Position numbers and translations under genes: made by a program. The notes beneath the pieces were generated by a model. The model did not search any database. It was not told where the DNA came from and was given only the letters and a program-made list of their open reading frames with translations. Source: JACRLW01 sp050181465 (GTDB taxonomy: Bacteria > Planctomycetota > UBA1135 > UBA2386). From it: DNA of 64,000 bases. Below are positions 56,220 through 63,467 of the stretch, one piece after another; the first letter of the stretch is position 1, and each line of letters begins with the position of its first letter. Location of the stretch: the NCBI GenBank assembly GCA_050181465.1, contig JBFXDD010000013.1, positions 50,921 to 114,920 on the forward strand, in the 5' to 3' direction.

Positions 56220-59183
56220 TTGGCCGGACAGAGCTACCGACTGACCTTCACGACACTCGCGGCGGAGACCTTCGGGGTCGAACTCGCACGCCGAGAGGAC
56301 TCCGGCGAGGGTTCGCCAAACCTTCGCACGCTGGTGGCCGCCGCGACGGATGCCGACAGCGCCGAGTGCTTCCGCGTCGAGCAGTCCTGGCCGGCCACCC
56401 TGCAAGCGATCCGCAAGAATCCGACCGCGCCTGCCTCCCTCGACGCGCTCGATGAACTCGTCGGTGACCTGTGGACGAAGATGCCGTCCGCGATCGGCAG
56501 CGAACTCCAGCGACTCGTCGGGACCGACCACCGATTCGTCCTGGAGATCCTCGGCCCCCTCGAAATCACCTCCCTGCCGTGGGAGGCCCTCTGTGTTCCC
56601 CGCTACAGCAAGAAGGCCAGCAAGTTCGTCGCGAGCCCGATCTGCGAGCGAGGCCAGTGTTCCATCGTGCGGCGCTGGGCCGACATCTCGAGCGATTGCA
56701 CAGCGCCGCTGATCGCGAACCGCACCGCGCTCCTCTTGGTCGGCTCGCTGCATCAAGACCCCGCAGCACTCCACGGCGAACGCTCGATCGCCGCGATCGC
56801 AAACTCGATGCGCCGCGCCGGCTTGCGAGTCACGATCGCCGCGGGACATGCCGACATCGCCGAGCCGCTTGGTCCCGGCACCCGCGTCGACGAAGTCCTG
56901 CACTCGCCCGCCGACTTGCTCAAGCTACTGAGGCAAGGCGGGTTCACCCTCCTTCAGTACGTCGGTCACTCCCATGCGCATGACGGCGCCGACCCCCAAG
57001 GTGCCAAAGCGCTGGACCTCGACATCGACGGCTCGACACAGCCGGTGTCGCTGGCAGATCTCGCGCTTGCCTGTCGCGAAGGGAAACTGCGGCTCGCGAA
57101 CTTCGCCGCCTGTGACCTGCGCGAACATGCCGCACGCACACTGCTCGATGCCGGCGGACTCGAGCAGCTCGTGACCATGGGAGCCATCGTGCCGGTCACC
57201 GCGGCTGCCAGCTTCCTGGCCGGCTTCTACCAGTCCTTGCAGACCCAGCATCTCGTCGGTGTGGCCGTGGCCGACGGGCGTGAGGCGATGCTGAAGGACG
57301 ACTTCGCCGACACACTGGCCTGGGTTCCGCAACATCATCGGCGCGTCGATCTCGATCTGGCACTCGCCGACGACGACACGGTTCGACTCGAACGCTACTG
57401 CACCGGTTTGCTCGGTGTGCTCGATCGATTCGAAGGACGCTTCCGGCGCAGTCTCGATCCCGCCACGCTCGCCGATGTCTACGTGGAACTCTCGATCGAT
57501 CCGCAGCGCGCGGAGCAGCGTTCGAAGATCGAGATCAGCGAGGAAGACCAGAAGAAGCTCGCCAACTGCACCTTTGCCGACATCGCCGGTCTCGACCACA
57601 AGCTCGTCTTGCTGGGCGGCAAACCGGGAGCGGGCAAGTCTACGAGCCTGCGCGTCCATGCGCGCAGGCTCGCCGCGGACAGCAGCCGCGCCTTCATCCC
57701 GCTGTTCGTCAACCTGCCCGATTGGTTGCGCGACGGGGATGACGCGAAGCCGCTTTGCGAGTATGTCGCGAACGAGCAGGCCGCGAGTGACGCCGCGAGG
57801 GGCGAGATCGCACGCCTACTCGAGTCGCGCGGGCAGGATGGTCGACTCTTCGTGTTCTTCGACGGACTCGACGAACTCTCGCCCAAGTCTCGGACTACCT
57901 TCGAGAGGCGGCTCCTGGCACTTTGCGGCGACTGCAAGCAACGCGGCACATGGCACACCAGTCGATTCCTGGTGAGCACGCGCCGTTACGAGCACACCCT
58001 CGGCCTCACCGGCTTCTTGGATCTCGATATCCAAGAGCTCACTCCAAAGCGCGCGGTCGAACTCCTCCGCAAGGTCCTGGCGACCCAGCGACCGCCAAGA
58101 GAGCCGCATTGGGTCGAAGAGCAGTGCAAGACTTGGCTTGCGAACTTTGAGGGCGAAGTCCGCGCCTGGCAGGAGATCGGCAAGGTCCCACTTTTCGTCA
58201 CGATCCTGGGCGAGTTGCTGCTCGCGGGGCGCAAGGCCGGAACGACCCGAGTCGAGTTCTTCGACGAAGTCTTCGATCACTTGCTCTTCGATCGCCACCA
58301 TGGGGAGGTCGATCACCGGAACGAGGTCGGCCGGCGCGCGGTGATCACGGGGACGGAACTGGAGGAGCGTGAGGCACAGCGTGACGCGATCCTCGACGTG
58401 CTCGGCCGGATCGCCTGGTCGATGAACACCGTGCCGCGTCTGGTTGCCGAGGCCGCCGACTTACGAGCGTGGTGTCCTGCCGGCGATGCCGCGCTCTCCG
58501 AACGCATCGCCGGCTCCGGTCTCGGCAAGTACATCTCCTCGTTCCTGCTTGAGATCGAGTCGAGAACGAGCCTCTTCGCGCGCGACGTGCGTCGCGAGGA
58601 CGCAAGGGTCGGTGAGCGAGCTTCCCTCGAAGGCACTTGGCGCTTCTGGCACCGCAGCTTCCAAGAAGCGCTGGTCGGCCGTGAGATCGCGGCGCGGATC
58701 CTCGCCAACGTCACGCCATCGGAACTGGTGAAGCAGATGCGCCTCGCGCCAACGGCGGACGAGATCAAGAGTTGGGAACAACGCTTGTTGGATCGCTGGG
58801 ATAAGGACGACGATGCACGTGCTGCCGATTACAGCGACGTATACCTTCACGACGGGAAGGATCATTGGAACGAGATCTCTCCGCACTGGGATTCCGCCGA
58901 GAACCGTCCGCTGCGATCGGCGCGGCCGGTGTTCGCCCAACTACGGGTGCCGCGAGTTGCGGGTGAGGTCCTGCAAGAGTTCTGGATCGAAGCGCTGGCC
59001 GGCGGAGTTGCGCGCGTGGCCAGTTGCCCGGAAGGCGAGCAGGGCTCGCTTCGGCTCGTGGCGGACTATCTTCGGCAACACCACGGCGCGCTGCTTCGCG
59101 ACAGTGTCGGCAAGCCGACCGCTGTCCACCGTGGCTACTTGCGATCGCGCTCGATGCGACACGACGAAGCGATGAGGACGTGA
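56220..59183 (+). CDS. CHAT-protease / NACHT-ATPase conflict protein
   Basis: 987 residues starting at TTG, because an in-frame TAG at 56205 rules out anything further upstream and the next ATG (56481) would cut the CHAT domain. The CHAT (caspase-like) part shows ITSLPWEALCVP, HGERSIAAIANSMRRAGLRV, the catalytic His in YVGHSHAHD (His250) and Cys in NFAACDL (Cys298). A NACHT-type STAND NTPase follows: Walker A GGKPGAGKS (Lys473), Walker B VFFDGLDEL (Asp548), and FWHRSFQEALVGREIAARI near the end. Such proteins sense a signal and activate the protease, typically in antiviral or programmed-death responses. It overlaps the FGE-fold gene by GTGA. Confidence 0.88.
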   Translation: MAGQSYRLTFTTLAAETFGVELARREDSGEGSPNLRTLVAAATDADSAECFRVEQSWPATLQAIRKNPTAPASLDALDELVGDLWTKMPSAIGSELQRLVGTDHRFVLEILGPLEITSLPWEALCVPRYSKKASKFVASPICERGQCSIVRRWADISSDCTAPLIANRTALLLVGSLHQDPAALHGERSIAAIANSMRRAGLRVTIAAGHADIAEPLGPGTRVDEVLHSPADLLKLLRQGGFTLLQYVGHSHAHDGADPQGAKALDLDIDGSTQPVSLADLALACREGKLRLANFAACDLREHAARTLLDAGGLEQLVTMGAIVPVTAAASFLAGFYQSLQTQHLVGVAVADGREAMLKDDFADTLAWVPQHHRRVDLDLALADDDTVRLERYCTGLLGVLDRFEGRFRRSLDPATLADVYVELSIDPQRAEQRSKIEISEEDQKKLANCTFADIAGLDHKLVLLGGKPGAGKSTSLRVHARRLAADSSRAFIPLFVNLPDWLRDGDDAKPLCEYVANEQAASDAARGEIARLLESRGQDGRLFVFFDGLDELSPKSRTTFERRLLALCGDCKQRGTWHTSRFLVSTRRYEHTLGLTGFLDLDIQELTPKRAVELLRKVLATQRPPREPHWVEEQCKTWLANFEGEVRAWQEIGKVPLFVTILGELLLAGRKAGTTRVEFFDEVFDHLLFDRHHGEVDHRNEVGRRAVITGTELEEREAQRDAILDVLGRIAWSMNTVPRLVAEAADLRAWCPAGDAALSERIAGSGLGKYISSFLLEIESRTSLFARDVRREDARVGERASLEGTWRFWHRSFQEALVGREIAARILANVTPSELVKQMRLAPTADEIKSWEQRLLDRWDKDDDARAADYSDVYLHDGKDHWNEISPHWDSAENRPLRSARPVFAQLRVPRVAGEVLQEFWIEALAGGVARVASCPEGEQGSLRLVADYLRQHHGALLRDSVGKPTAVHRGYLRSRSMRHDEAMRT

Positions 59184-60244
59184 AGAGCGCCGTCACCGGA
59201 CGGGACTTGTATGAGAGTCTGACCATGCGACTGACGGATCGCATCCCGCTGTATGCGAGCGCAGTCATCTCCACCGCCGATCCGAGCGGACTTCTCGATG
59301 TGCTCGTCGAGCGCACGCAGCATTGCGATGATCCAGGCGAGCTGCTCCTGATCGATGACGTCTTGGCAGCCTTGTCTGCGAATGAGGTGCTGGCGGAGCG
59401 AGTCCTGACCTGCCAAGGAACCCTGCGCAGCCGCTTCGGCAAGTTCGATCCGAGGCTCTTTCCGGAGGCGATGTTCGTCCGCCTCCCGGGCGGCAGGTTC
59501 GACCTGGGATCGCCTCAGGGCCAAGGTGAGGCCAACGAGTGGCCACAACATCCGGTGCAGGTGTCGGCCTTCGCCATGGCTTGCACGCCGATCACGGTTC
59601 GGCAGTACCGTTGCTTCTGGCCTTCTCACCGGATGGAAATCGACGACACGGTGCAGTGCATCGGGAAGTGGAAGGGCCGGCGCATCGCAGACAGTGATGA
59701 GTCGTACGACGATCTCCCGGTCACCTACGCCTCGCACCTGGCGGCGCGGATGTTCTGTCGCTGGCTGGATTGGAATCGGCAGCAGCTCGAGTGCCTGCAG
59801 GAGTCGGAGGTGCCGTGCCTTCCCAGCGAAGCGGAGTGGGAGTTCGCAGTTCGCGCCGGCGCGCAGGGGTGGTCGGTGTGGAGTTGCCCGGAGGATCGAC
59901 TCGATGAGCACGCCTGGACCATGCGCAACGCCCAGAATCGGCCGCACGCGGTTGGACGGAAGCATCCGAACGGCTTCGGGTTGTTCGACATGCACGGGCA
60001 AGTTTGGGAGTGGTGCGAAGACGCCTATCGCCCCTACCCCACGGACGGGGAGCTCAGGGTCGATCCCTTGGTACTTGGTTCTAGCGCCGTTTGGCGCGTC
60101 CTCCGTGGCGGCTCGTTCGTCAACCTCCCCGGCTTCTGTCGCTCCGCGTTCCGCGTCAGGAACCTCCCCGCGGTCGCGCTCAGGCTCAACGGCTTCCGCG
60201 TGGTGCTCGCCGCCCGCTCCCGAGCCGGACTTGGCTATCGATAA
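59180..60244 (+). CDS. FGE-sulfatase (SUMF1) fold protein, likely DGR-diversified target
   Basis: The start is the GTG overlapping the CHAT-NACHT stop (GTGA), 354 residues; the ATG at 59225 is the alternative. Residues 1-90 are a helical extension (IDDVLAALSANEVLAERVL). The FGE/C-type-lectin-like fold follows: MFVRLPGGRFDLGSPQGQGE, PCLPSEAEWEFAVRAGA, GFGLFDMHGQVWEWCED and VLRGGSF. The active-site cysteines of true formylglycine-generating enzymes are not evident, so it is probably a ligand-binding rather than catalytic version. In the eukaryote-like conflict systems where this fold accompanies NACHT proteins it acts as the recognition subunit. Its C-terminus has the look of a variable region. 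Confidence 0.85.
   Translation: MKSAVTGRDLYESLTMRLTDRIPLYASAVISTADPSGLLDVLVERTQHCDDPGELLLIDDVLAALSANEVLAERVLTCQGTLRSRFGKFDPRLFPEAMFVRLPGGRFDLGSPQGQGEANEWPQHPVQVSAFAMACTPITVRQYRCFWPSHRMEIDDTVQCIGKWKGRRIADSDESYDDLPVTYASHLAARMFCRWLDWNRQQLECLQESEVPCLPSEAEWEFAVRAGAQGWSVWSCPEDRLDEHAWTMRNAQNRPHAVGRKHPNGFGLFDMHGQVWEWCEDAYRPYPTDGELRVDPLVLGSSAVWRVLRGGSFVNLPGFCRSAFRVRNLPAVALRLNGFRVVLAARSRAGLGYR
60095..60202 (+). other. Candidate DGR variable region
   Basis: Starting at WRVLRGGS and ending at GFRVV, the frame is FGE-typical but the interior substitutes hydrophobic or small residues where such proteins usually carry Asn/Asp: F313 V314 N315 L316, G318 F319, F324, V326, N328 L329, V332, L334, L336, N337. 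At nearly all of these places the codon is NNC (GTC, AAC, CTC, TTC), as expected if AAC codons of a template were altered at adenine. Positions expected to be fixed (CRS, A, R, GFR) carry no adenine. No template copy or reverse transcriptase is found in the window. Confidence 0.55.
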
Positions 60245-60576
60245 TCGACTCTCGGAGTGTTCAAGAAGGGGAAGGGGCAAGGCGGCGGCGGTAGCCGGCT
60301 TCCTCGCTTGAAGTTCCCAAGGCGCACTCAGCCCAGCACCCTCCGCACCACAGCGCGCTCAGGCCCCGCGTAAGGCACTGACCTTCCCCGTACCGGGGAA
60401 GCAGCCTTCCCCGCGGAAGCCCACGACTGCGCGGTTCTTGCCAACCTACCCCCGCAGCCTAGCCCTGCGCTTCCGCGTTTCCGCGCGACTTCCTCCCGCG
60501 GCGCGCAACGCCGCCGGCCCCTCGGAACTTCTCCCGAGCATGACCGGAACTCCGCTTCCCTCGCGCTGGCTCCTTC
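60245..60576. other. Gap downstream of the variable protein, with a hairpin
   Basis: No gene. It begins with a short TTCAAG/CTTGAA inverted pair (60259 and 60307) around a G-rich tract directly after the stop. The strong hairpin of the next entry lies further on. Frames here are short and unconvincing. Confidence 0.5.
60383..60401. terminator. Strong GC hairpin
   Basis: Perfect 8-bp stem CTTCCCCG / CGGGGAAG with the three-base loop TAC. It is about 140 bases after the FGE-gene stop and could terminate that operon or act as a cruciform of the sort found near DGR variable regions. There is no U-tract. An additional CCTTCCCCGCGG half-stem follows at 60405. Confidence 0.6.
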
Positions 60577-60759
60577 ATGAACCTCAGCATCAAGGAGGCC
60601 GCCGCCCTCCTGGGCCGGAGCCCTCGCGCGATCCGACAGTGGATCGAGTGCAAGCGGCTACCGGCCACCCGCACCGCGCGGGGCTACAGCGTGCGCAGCG
60701 AGGACTTGCCGCTCACCGAAGCTCAGCGCGCCGCCGTGCAACAGCGCGCCGCCGCGTAA
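60577..60759 (+). CDS. Excisionase/MerR-like helix-turn-helix protein (apparently cut short)
   Basis: A 60-residue frame: NLSIKEAAALLGRSPRAIRQWI is a winged-helix DNA-binding turn typical of excisionases and MerR-like regulators, followed by CKRLPATRTARGYSVRSEDL. It ends at TAA, but the same frame continues for 95 codons with protein-like codon usage, so the stop is probably secondary. The neighbour downstream is a toxin-antitoxin pair; the neighbour upstream a variable-region protein. It may have regulated the locus. Confidence 0.6.
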   Translation: MNLSIKEAAALLGRSPRAIRQWIECKRLPATRTARGYSVRSEDLPLTEAQRAAVQQRAAA

Positions 60760-61044
60760 CAGTGCGCCGAACAAGCCCGCAAGATCGTCGACGATCTGCT
60801 GCCCTCACGCGCAGCGACCACCCTCGATCGCCGCCGCCGCTCACTGCTCGACCTCGACGCATTCCGCCTCGCGCGCGAAGCCACCGCGGAGATCACCGCG
60901 CTCACCGGTGACCTTCGCGCCAGCCATGCAGTTGCCAGCGGCGCGCGGCGCACCGCGACAGATCCCCGCCGCGCCGCACCTTCTCTTGGGCATGTTCCCT
61001 CCCCTCACCACCAAATCACCTCCGAACCTCTGCCTCGAGGCTAG
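60760..61044 (+). pseudogene. In-frame continuation of the HTH gene beyond a premature stop
   Basis: After the TAA at 60757-60759 the frame stays open to the TAG at 61042. The first 57 codons have strong G/C third-position bias and read as amphipathic helix (CAEQARKIVDDLLPSRA, LLDLDAFRLAREATAEITAL). The last part (after about 60940) looks noncoding. I interpret this as the eroded C-terminal half of the HTH protein. Readthrough or a sequencing error at the stop would restore it. Confidence 0.45.
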
Positions 61045-61135
61045 AAGGAGCGAGTCTCCTCTCGCCTCGAGTCGCTCTCCTTGGAGTCTGCCAGGTGCAG
61101 GCCCTGGGTTGCCTGTCGCGCGGGTTGGTACGGTC

Positions 61136-61161
61136 GGCGGAAGATCCGCCGGCGTTATATT
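61136..61161 (+). promoter_or_regulatory. Putative promoter and operator of mntA-hepT
   Basis: A perfect palindrome GGCGGA-AGA-TCCGCC (61136-61150) lies directly ahead of TATATT (61156-61161), a good -10 element and the only AT-rich hexamer in the area. The ATG is 11 bases downstream. An operator overlapping the promoter would fit autoregulation by the toxin-antitoxin complex. No suitably spaced -35 was seen. Confidence 0.45.
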
Positions 61162-61171
61162 CTCGCAAGGC

Positions 61172-61525
61172 ATGACCGTATCGATCGAAGAAATGGCTGC
61201 GCGCTGGCGCCGCGCTCGGGCGGAATGCAGGTCACGCGCCGAGGCGCGCGCCCAGACCCTGCGCGAGCACTTGCCGGCCGCCAAGCAGTTGCTCCTCGAG
61301 CGCTACGGTGCGCGCCGCGTCGTGCTGTTCGGGTCACTCGCGCGGGGTGGCACGACCGAGCGCAGCGATGTCGATCTCGCAGTGGAGGGGCTCGATCCAC
61401 GGGGCTACTTCGCCGCGATCGCCGACCTGACCGGGCTGTTCGAAGCGCCGGTGGACCTCGTGGAGATCGAGCGCGCCTCGGCGAGCATGCTGGAACGCCT
61501 GAACCTGGAGGGGGTCGACCTATGA
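61172..61525 (+). CDS. mntA: MntA-type nucleotidyltransferase antitoxin
   Basis: 117 residues from the ATG at 61172; the 88 in-frame codons upstream are not protein-like. A charged helix (residues 8-30) precedes the minimal nucleotidyltransferase domain with the signature GS-x10-DxD: VVLFGSLARGGTTERSDVDL, and the third catalytic Asp in EAPVDLVEIE. MntA proteins neutralise HepT by adding AMP to a Tyr near its active site (family knowledge). It overlaps the toxin gene by ATGA, as usual for this pair. Confidence 0.92.
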   Translation: MTVSIEEMAARWRRARAECRSRAEARAQTLREHLPAAKQLLLERYGARRVVLFGSLARGGTTERSDVDLAVEGLDPRGYFAAIADLTGLFEAPVDLVEIERASASMLERLNLEGVDL

Positions 61526-61998
61526 ACGGCGCACTGCAGGTCCTACGGGTCGAGGTTCGAAGCGACTACGCCGCCTTCGTCGCGCGGGTCGAGGAGCTGG
61601 GCAGCCTGGCACTTGGCCCCACAACCGATGACCCCGGCGTTCTGGCTCGGGCGGCGGTCGCCTTGCACCATGCCTACGGCACGATCGAGGCGGCACTGGC
61701 CCGGATCGCCAAGGTGTTCCAGACGGATCCGTCCGGCGCCAACTGGCACCGCTCGCTGCTCGACACCATGGCGATGGAGGTGCCCGGCATCCGCCCCGCG
61801 ATCGTCTCGACGGCGGCACTGCCAGCACTCCGTGAGCTCCTTGCATTCAGGCACTTCTTCCGCCACGCCTACGCGGTGCCGCTCGATGCCGCGAGGCTCA
61901 CGGCTCTCGCTCGGCACGCGGCCGAGGTTCGGGCATTGCTGCAATCAGACTTCGAACGTTTGGACCGCTGGCTCGCTGAGCTCGCCGAGCGGACTTGA
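61522..61998 (+). CDS. hepT: HepT-type HEPN ribonuclease toxin
   Basis: 158 residues from the ATG overlapping the antitoxin stop. The all-helical HEPN fold carries the RX4HXY motif in RHFFRHAYAV (Arg, His, Tyr in register). The helices around LHHAYGTIEAALARIAKV are typical. As a HEPN RNase it is expected to cleave RNA (often tRNA) unless AMPylated by MntA at the motif Tyr. The gene looks intact. It lies in the same orientation as the CHAT-NACHT operon 2.5 kb upstream. Confidence 0.93.
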   Translation: MNGALQVLRVEVRSDYAAFVARVEELGSLALGPTTDDPGVLARAAVALHHAYGTIEAALARIAKVFQTDPSGANWHRSLLDTMAMEVPGIRPAIVSTAALPALRELLAFRHFFRHAYAVPLDAARLTALARHAAEVRALLQSDFERLDRWLAELAERT

Positions 61999-62051
61999 CC
62001 CAAACTCGGCGAGTGACAGCCACCTTGCAATCACGTCGCCCCTCAGCCGCT

Positions 62052-62235
62052 CTAGCCCGGATTATTCGTGAACGTCGTCGCGAGATCGACACGAGTCGAT
62101 GCCCGGCAAGGAGCTACGACGGTCGACGACCGCAGCGTAGCCGTCGCTGCGCTGCCAGGACGAAGCCGGACGTAGCGACGAAGACGGGCGCGAGTCGCGG
62201 CGATCGCAGCAGGCGCTCACGAATCGCCTGGGCCA
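62052..62235. repeat. Intergenic hairpin repeat, copy D
   Basis: A full-length copy: CTAGCCCGGATTATTCGTG at the left edge, GTCGCGAGATCG, the core with GGCAAGGAGCTACGACGG, then CGATCGCAGCAGGCG and an eroded right arm (CTCACGAATCGCCTGGGC). It lies between the convergent hepT and sigma-like genes, about 50 bases from the hepT stop. Confidence 0.9.
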
Positions 62236-62262
62236 GCGCGCGCGACGGTTCACCCCGGGGCC

Positions 62263-63162
62263 TCAGTCCTTCCCGGCGATGTAGTCGCCCTCGAAGAAGT
62301 ACACCGCGCGGATGTCAGCGCCGGAAACCGCGGTTTCGAATCGCGGCGCCAGACTCATCGACCAGCCGACCTCGTTGGCACCGGTCCACTCGACCTCGGT
62401 CGCGTAGCTCATCACGAGCTTGCGCGTTGGCGCCACCGCATGCACGATCGCGCGGCACTCGAAGGGCTCGGCGAGGGTTGCGGGGCGCAGCACGTCCAGT
62501 TCGAAGCGCCCTTCTGCATCCAAGCTAGGTTGCCGGGGGAGAGCGTCGAGTGAAAACACCGTCTGCTTGCGCCGAGCCACATTCCGCGCCCGGTCCTGCG
62601 GGAGGTCCAGCAGGAAGAGCCGGATCTCGCAGGCGGAGCCGTCGCCGCTCAGGTTCGCGTCTTGCAAGATCGACTTCGCCTCGCGGCGGCGACGATTCAC
62701 GGTATCGTCGCTGCGCAGCAGAACCTGCGCCACGAAGCTGATCGGCTGGTTGTAGAGGTCGGGCAAAGCGAGCGCGAGTCGCTGCGCGGTGTTGAGATCG
62801 TCTCGGAGCACCTCGCGAAGACCCTCGCCTCGTCGCCGAAGATCCTCGGACCCCACCGGCAGCGAACCGCCGAACAAGCGATCCAGTGTGGGCAGGTCGT
62901 CGGCATCGTCCGCGCCGAGCTCTTCGTCCAACTGAAAGACGACATGCCCATAGCGCTCGCCCTCTCGCTTGAGGATCCCCCGCGCGATCTTCCTCAGGTA
63001 CGGCTGAGTCCACTTCTCCGGGCAGTGGCGAGCGAACTTCCAGGCGCGCGCTCCACTCTCGTGGGCAACGTTCTCCGGATCAGGCGCCTTGTGGCCACGA
63101 AGCCAGTCACGGAGCTTGGGGACCTCGGCCGCATAGAAGGACTCGAAATCGGGGTAGAGCAT
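62263..63162 (-). CDS. Divergent ECF-like sigma factor with C-terminal extension
   Basis: 299 residues. The N-terminus looks like sigma region 2 (DFESFYAAEVPKLRDWLRGH, YLRKIARGILKREG) with the usual helical core. The segment RLALALPDLYNQPISFVAQV followed by TVNRRRREAKSILQ resembles region 4. About 120 further residues (AEPFECRAIVHAVAPTRKLV, TGANEVGWSMSL) form a beta-rich domain absent from standard ECF factors. Region 4 lacks the strong canonical signature, so the sigma call is moderate. It diverges from a secreted-protein gene that it might control. Confidence 0.65.
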   Translation of the reverse strand: MLYPDFESFYAAEVPKLRDWLRGHKAPDPENVAHESGARAWKFARHCPEKWTQPYLRKIARGILKREGERYGHVVFQLDEELGADDADDLPTLDRLFGGSLPVGSEDLRRRGEGLREVLRDDLNTAQRLALALPDLYNQPISFVAQVLLRSDDTVNRRRREAKSILQDANLSGDGSACEIRLFLLDLPQDRARNVARRKQTVFSLDALPRQPSLDAEGRFELDVLRPATLAEPFECRAIVHAVAPTRKLVMSYATEVEWTGANEVGWSMSLAPRFETAVSGADIRAVYFFEGDYIAGKD

Positions 63163-63467
63163 GTGAGGAGCTTGGAGTGGGGAGCTGGGGACACCTCCTA
63201 GAAGGCACGCGGCGGAAGAAACACCGCACGCGACCCTGAGAAAATTCTAGAGACCATCTCCTACGCGCTGGCGCGTCGGCAAGACGCGGATCGACACCGC
63301 CCGCCTCGCACCGCATGCCGCTGGGCCGGCGCAGCGGGTCGCAACCCGTCCGAATCGCGACGCGGCCGTCCGCACACCGACACCCGTTTGGGACTAGACT
63401 GTCAGGTTCTGGGCCATTTGAAGCCCACGAAGCGTCAGGCACGAACATTGCCTAGGGCCGAATCCTC
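63163..63467. other. Divergent intergenic region with possible promoter
   Basis: No gene. TAGACT at 63395-63400 could be a -10 element for the secreted protein that follows; AAAATTCTAGAG at 63241 is a local AT-rich patch closer to the sigma-like gene. No terminator or repeat is visible. Confidence 0.4.

Noticed and set aside
60908..61171. Extended N-terminus of the MntA frame
   Set aside because: The 88 upstream codons lack coding bias and would remove the -10 element and palindrome at 61136-61161.
60245..62000. Possible template repeat or reverse transcriptase for the candidate DGR
   Set aside because: No near-copy of the variable region and no polymerase motif was seen on either strand; the TR/RT would have to lie outside the window.
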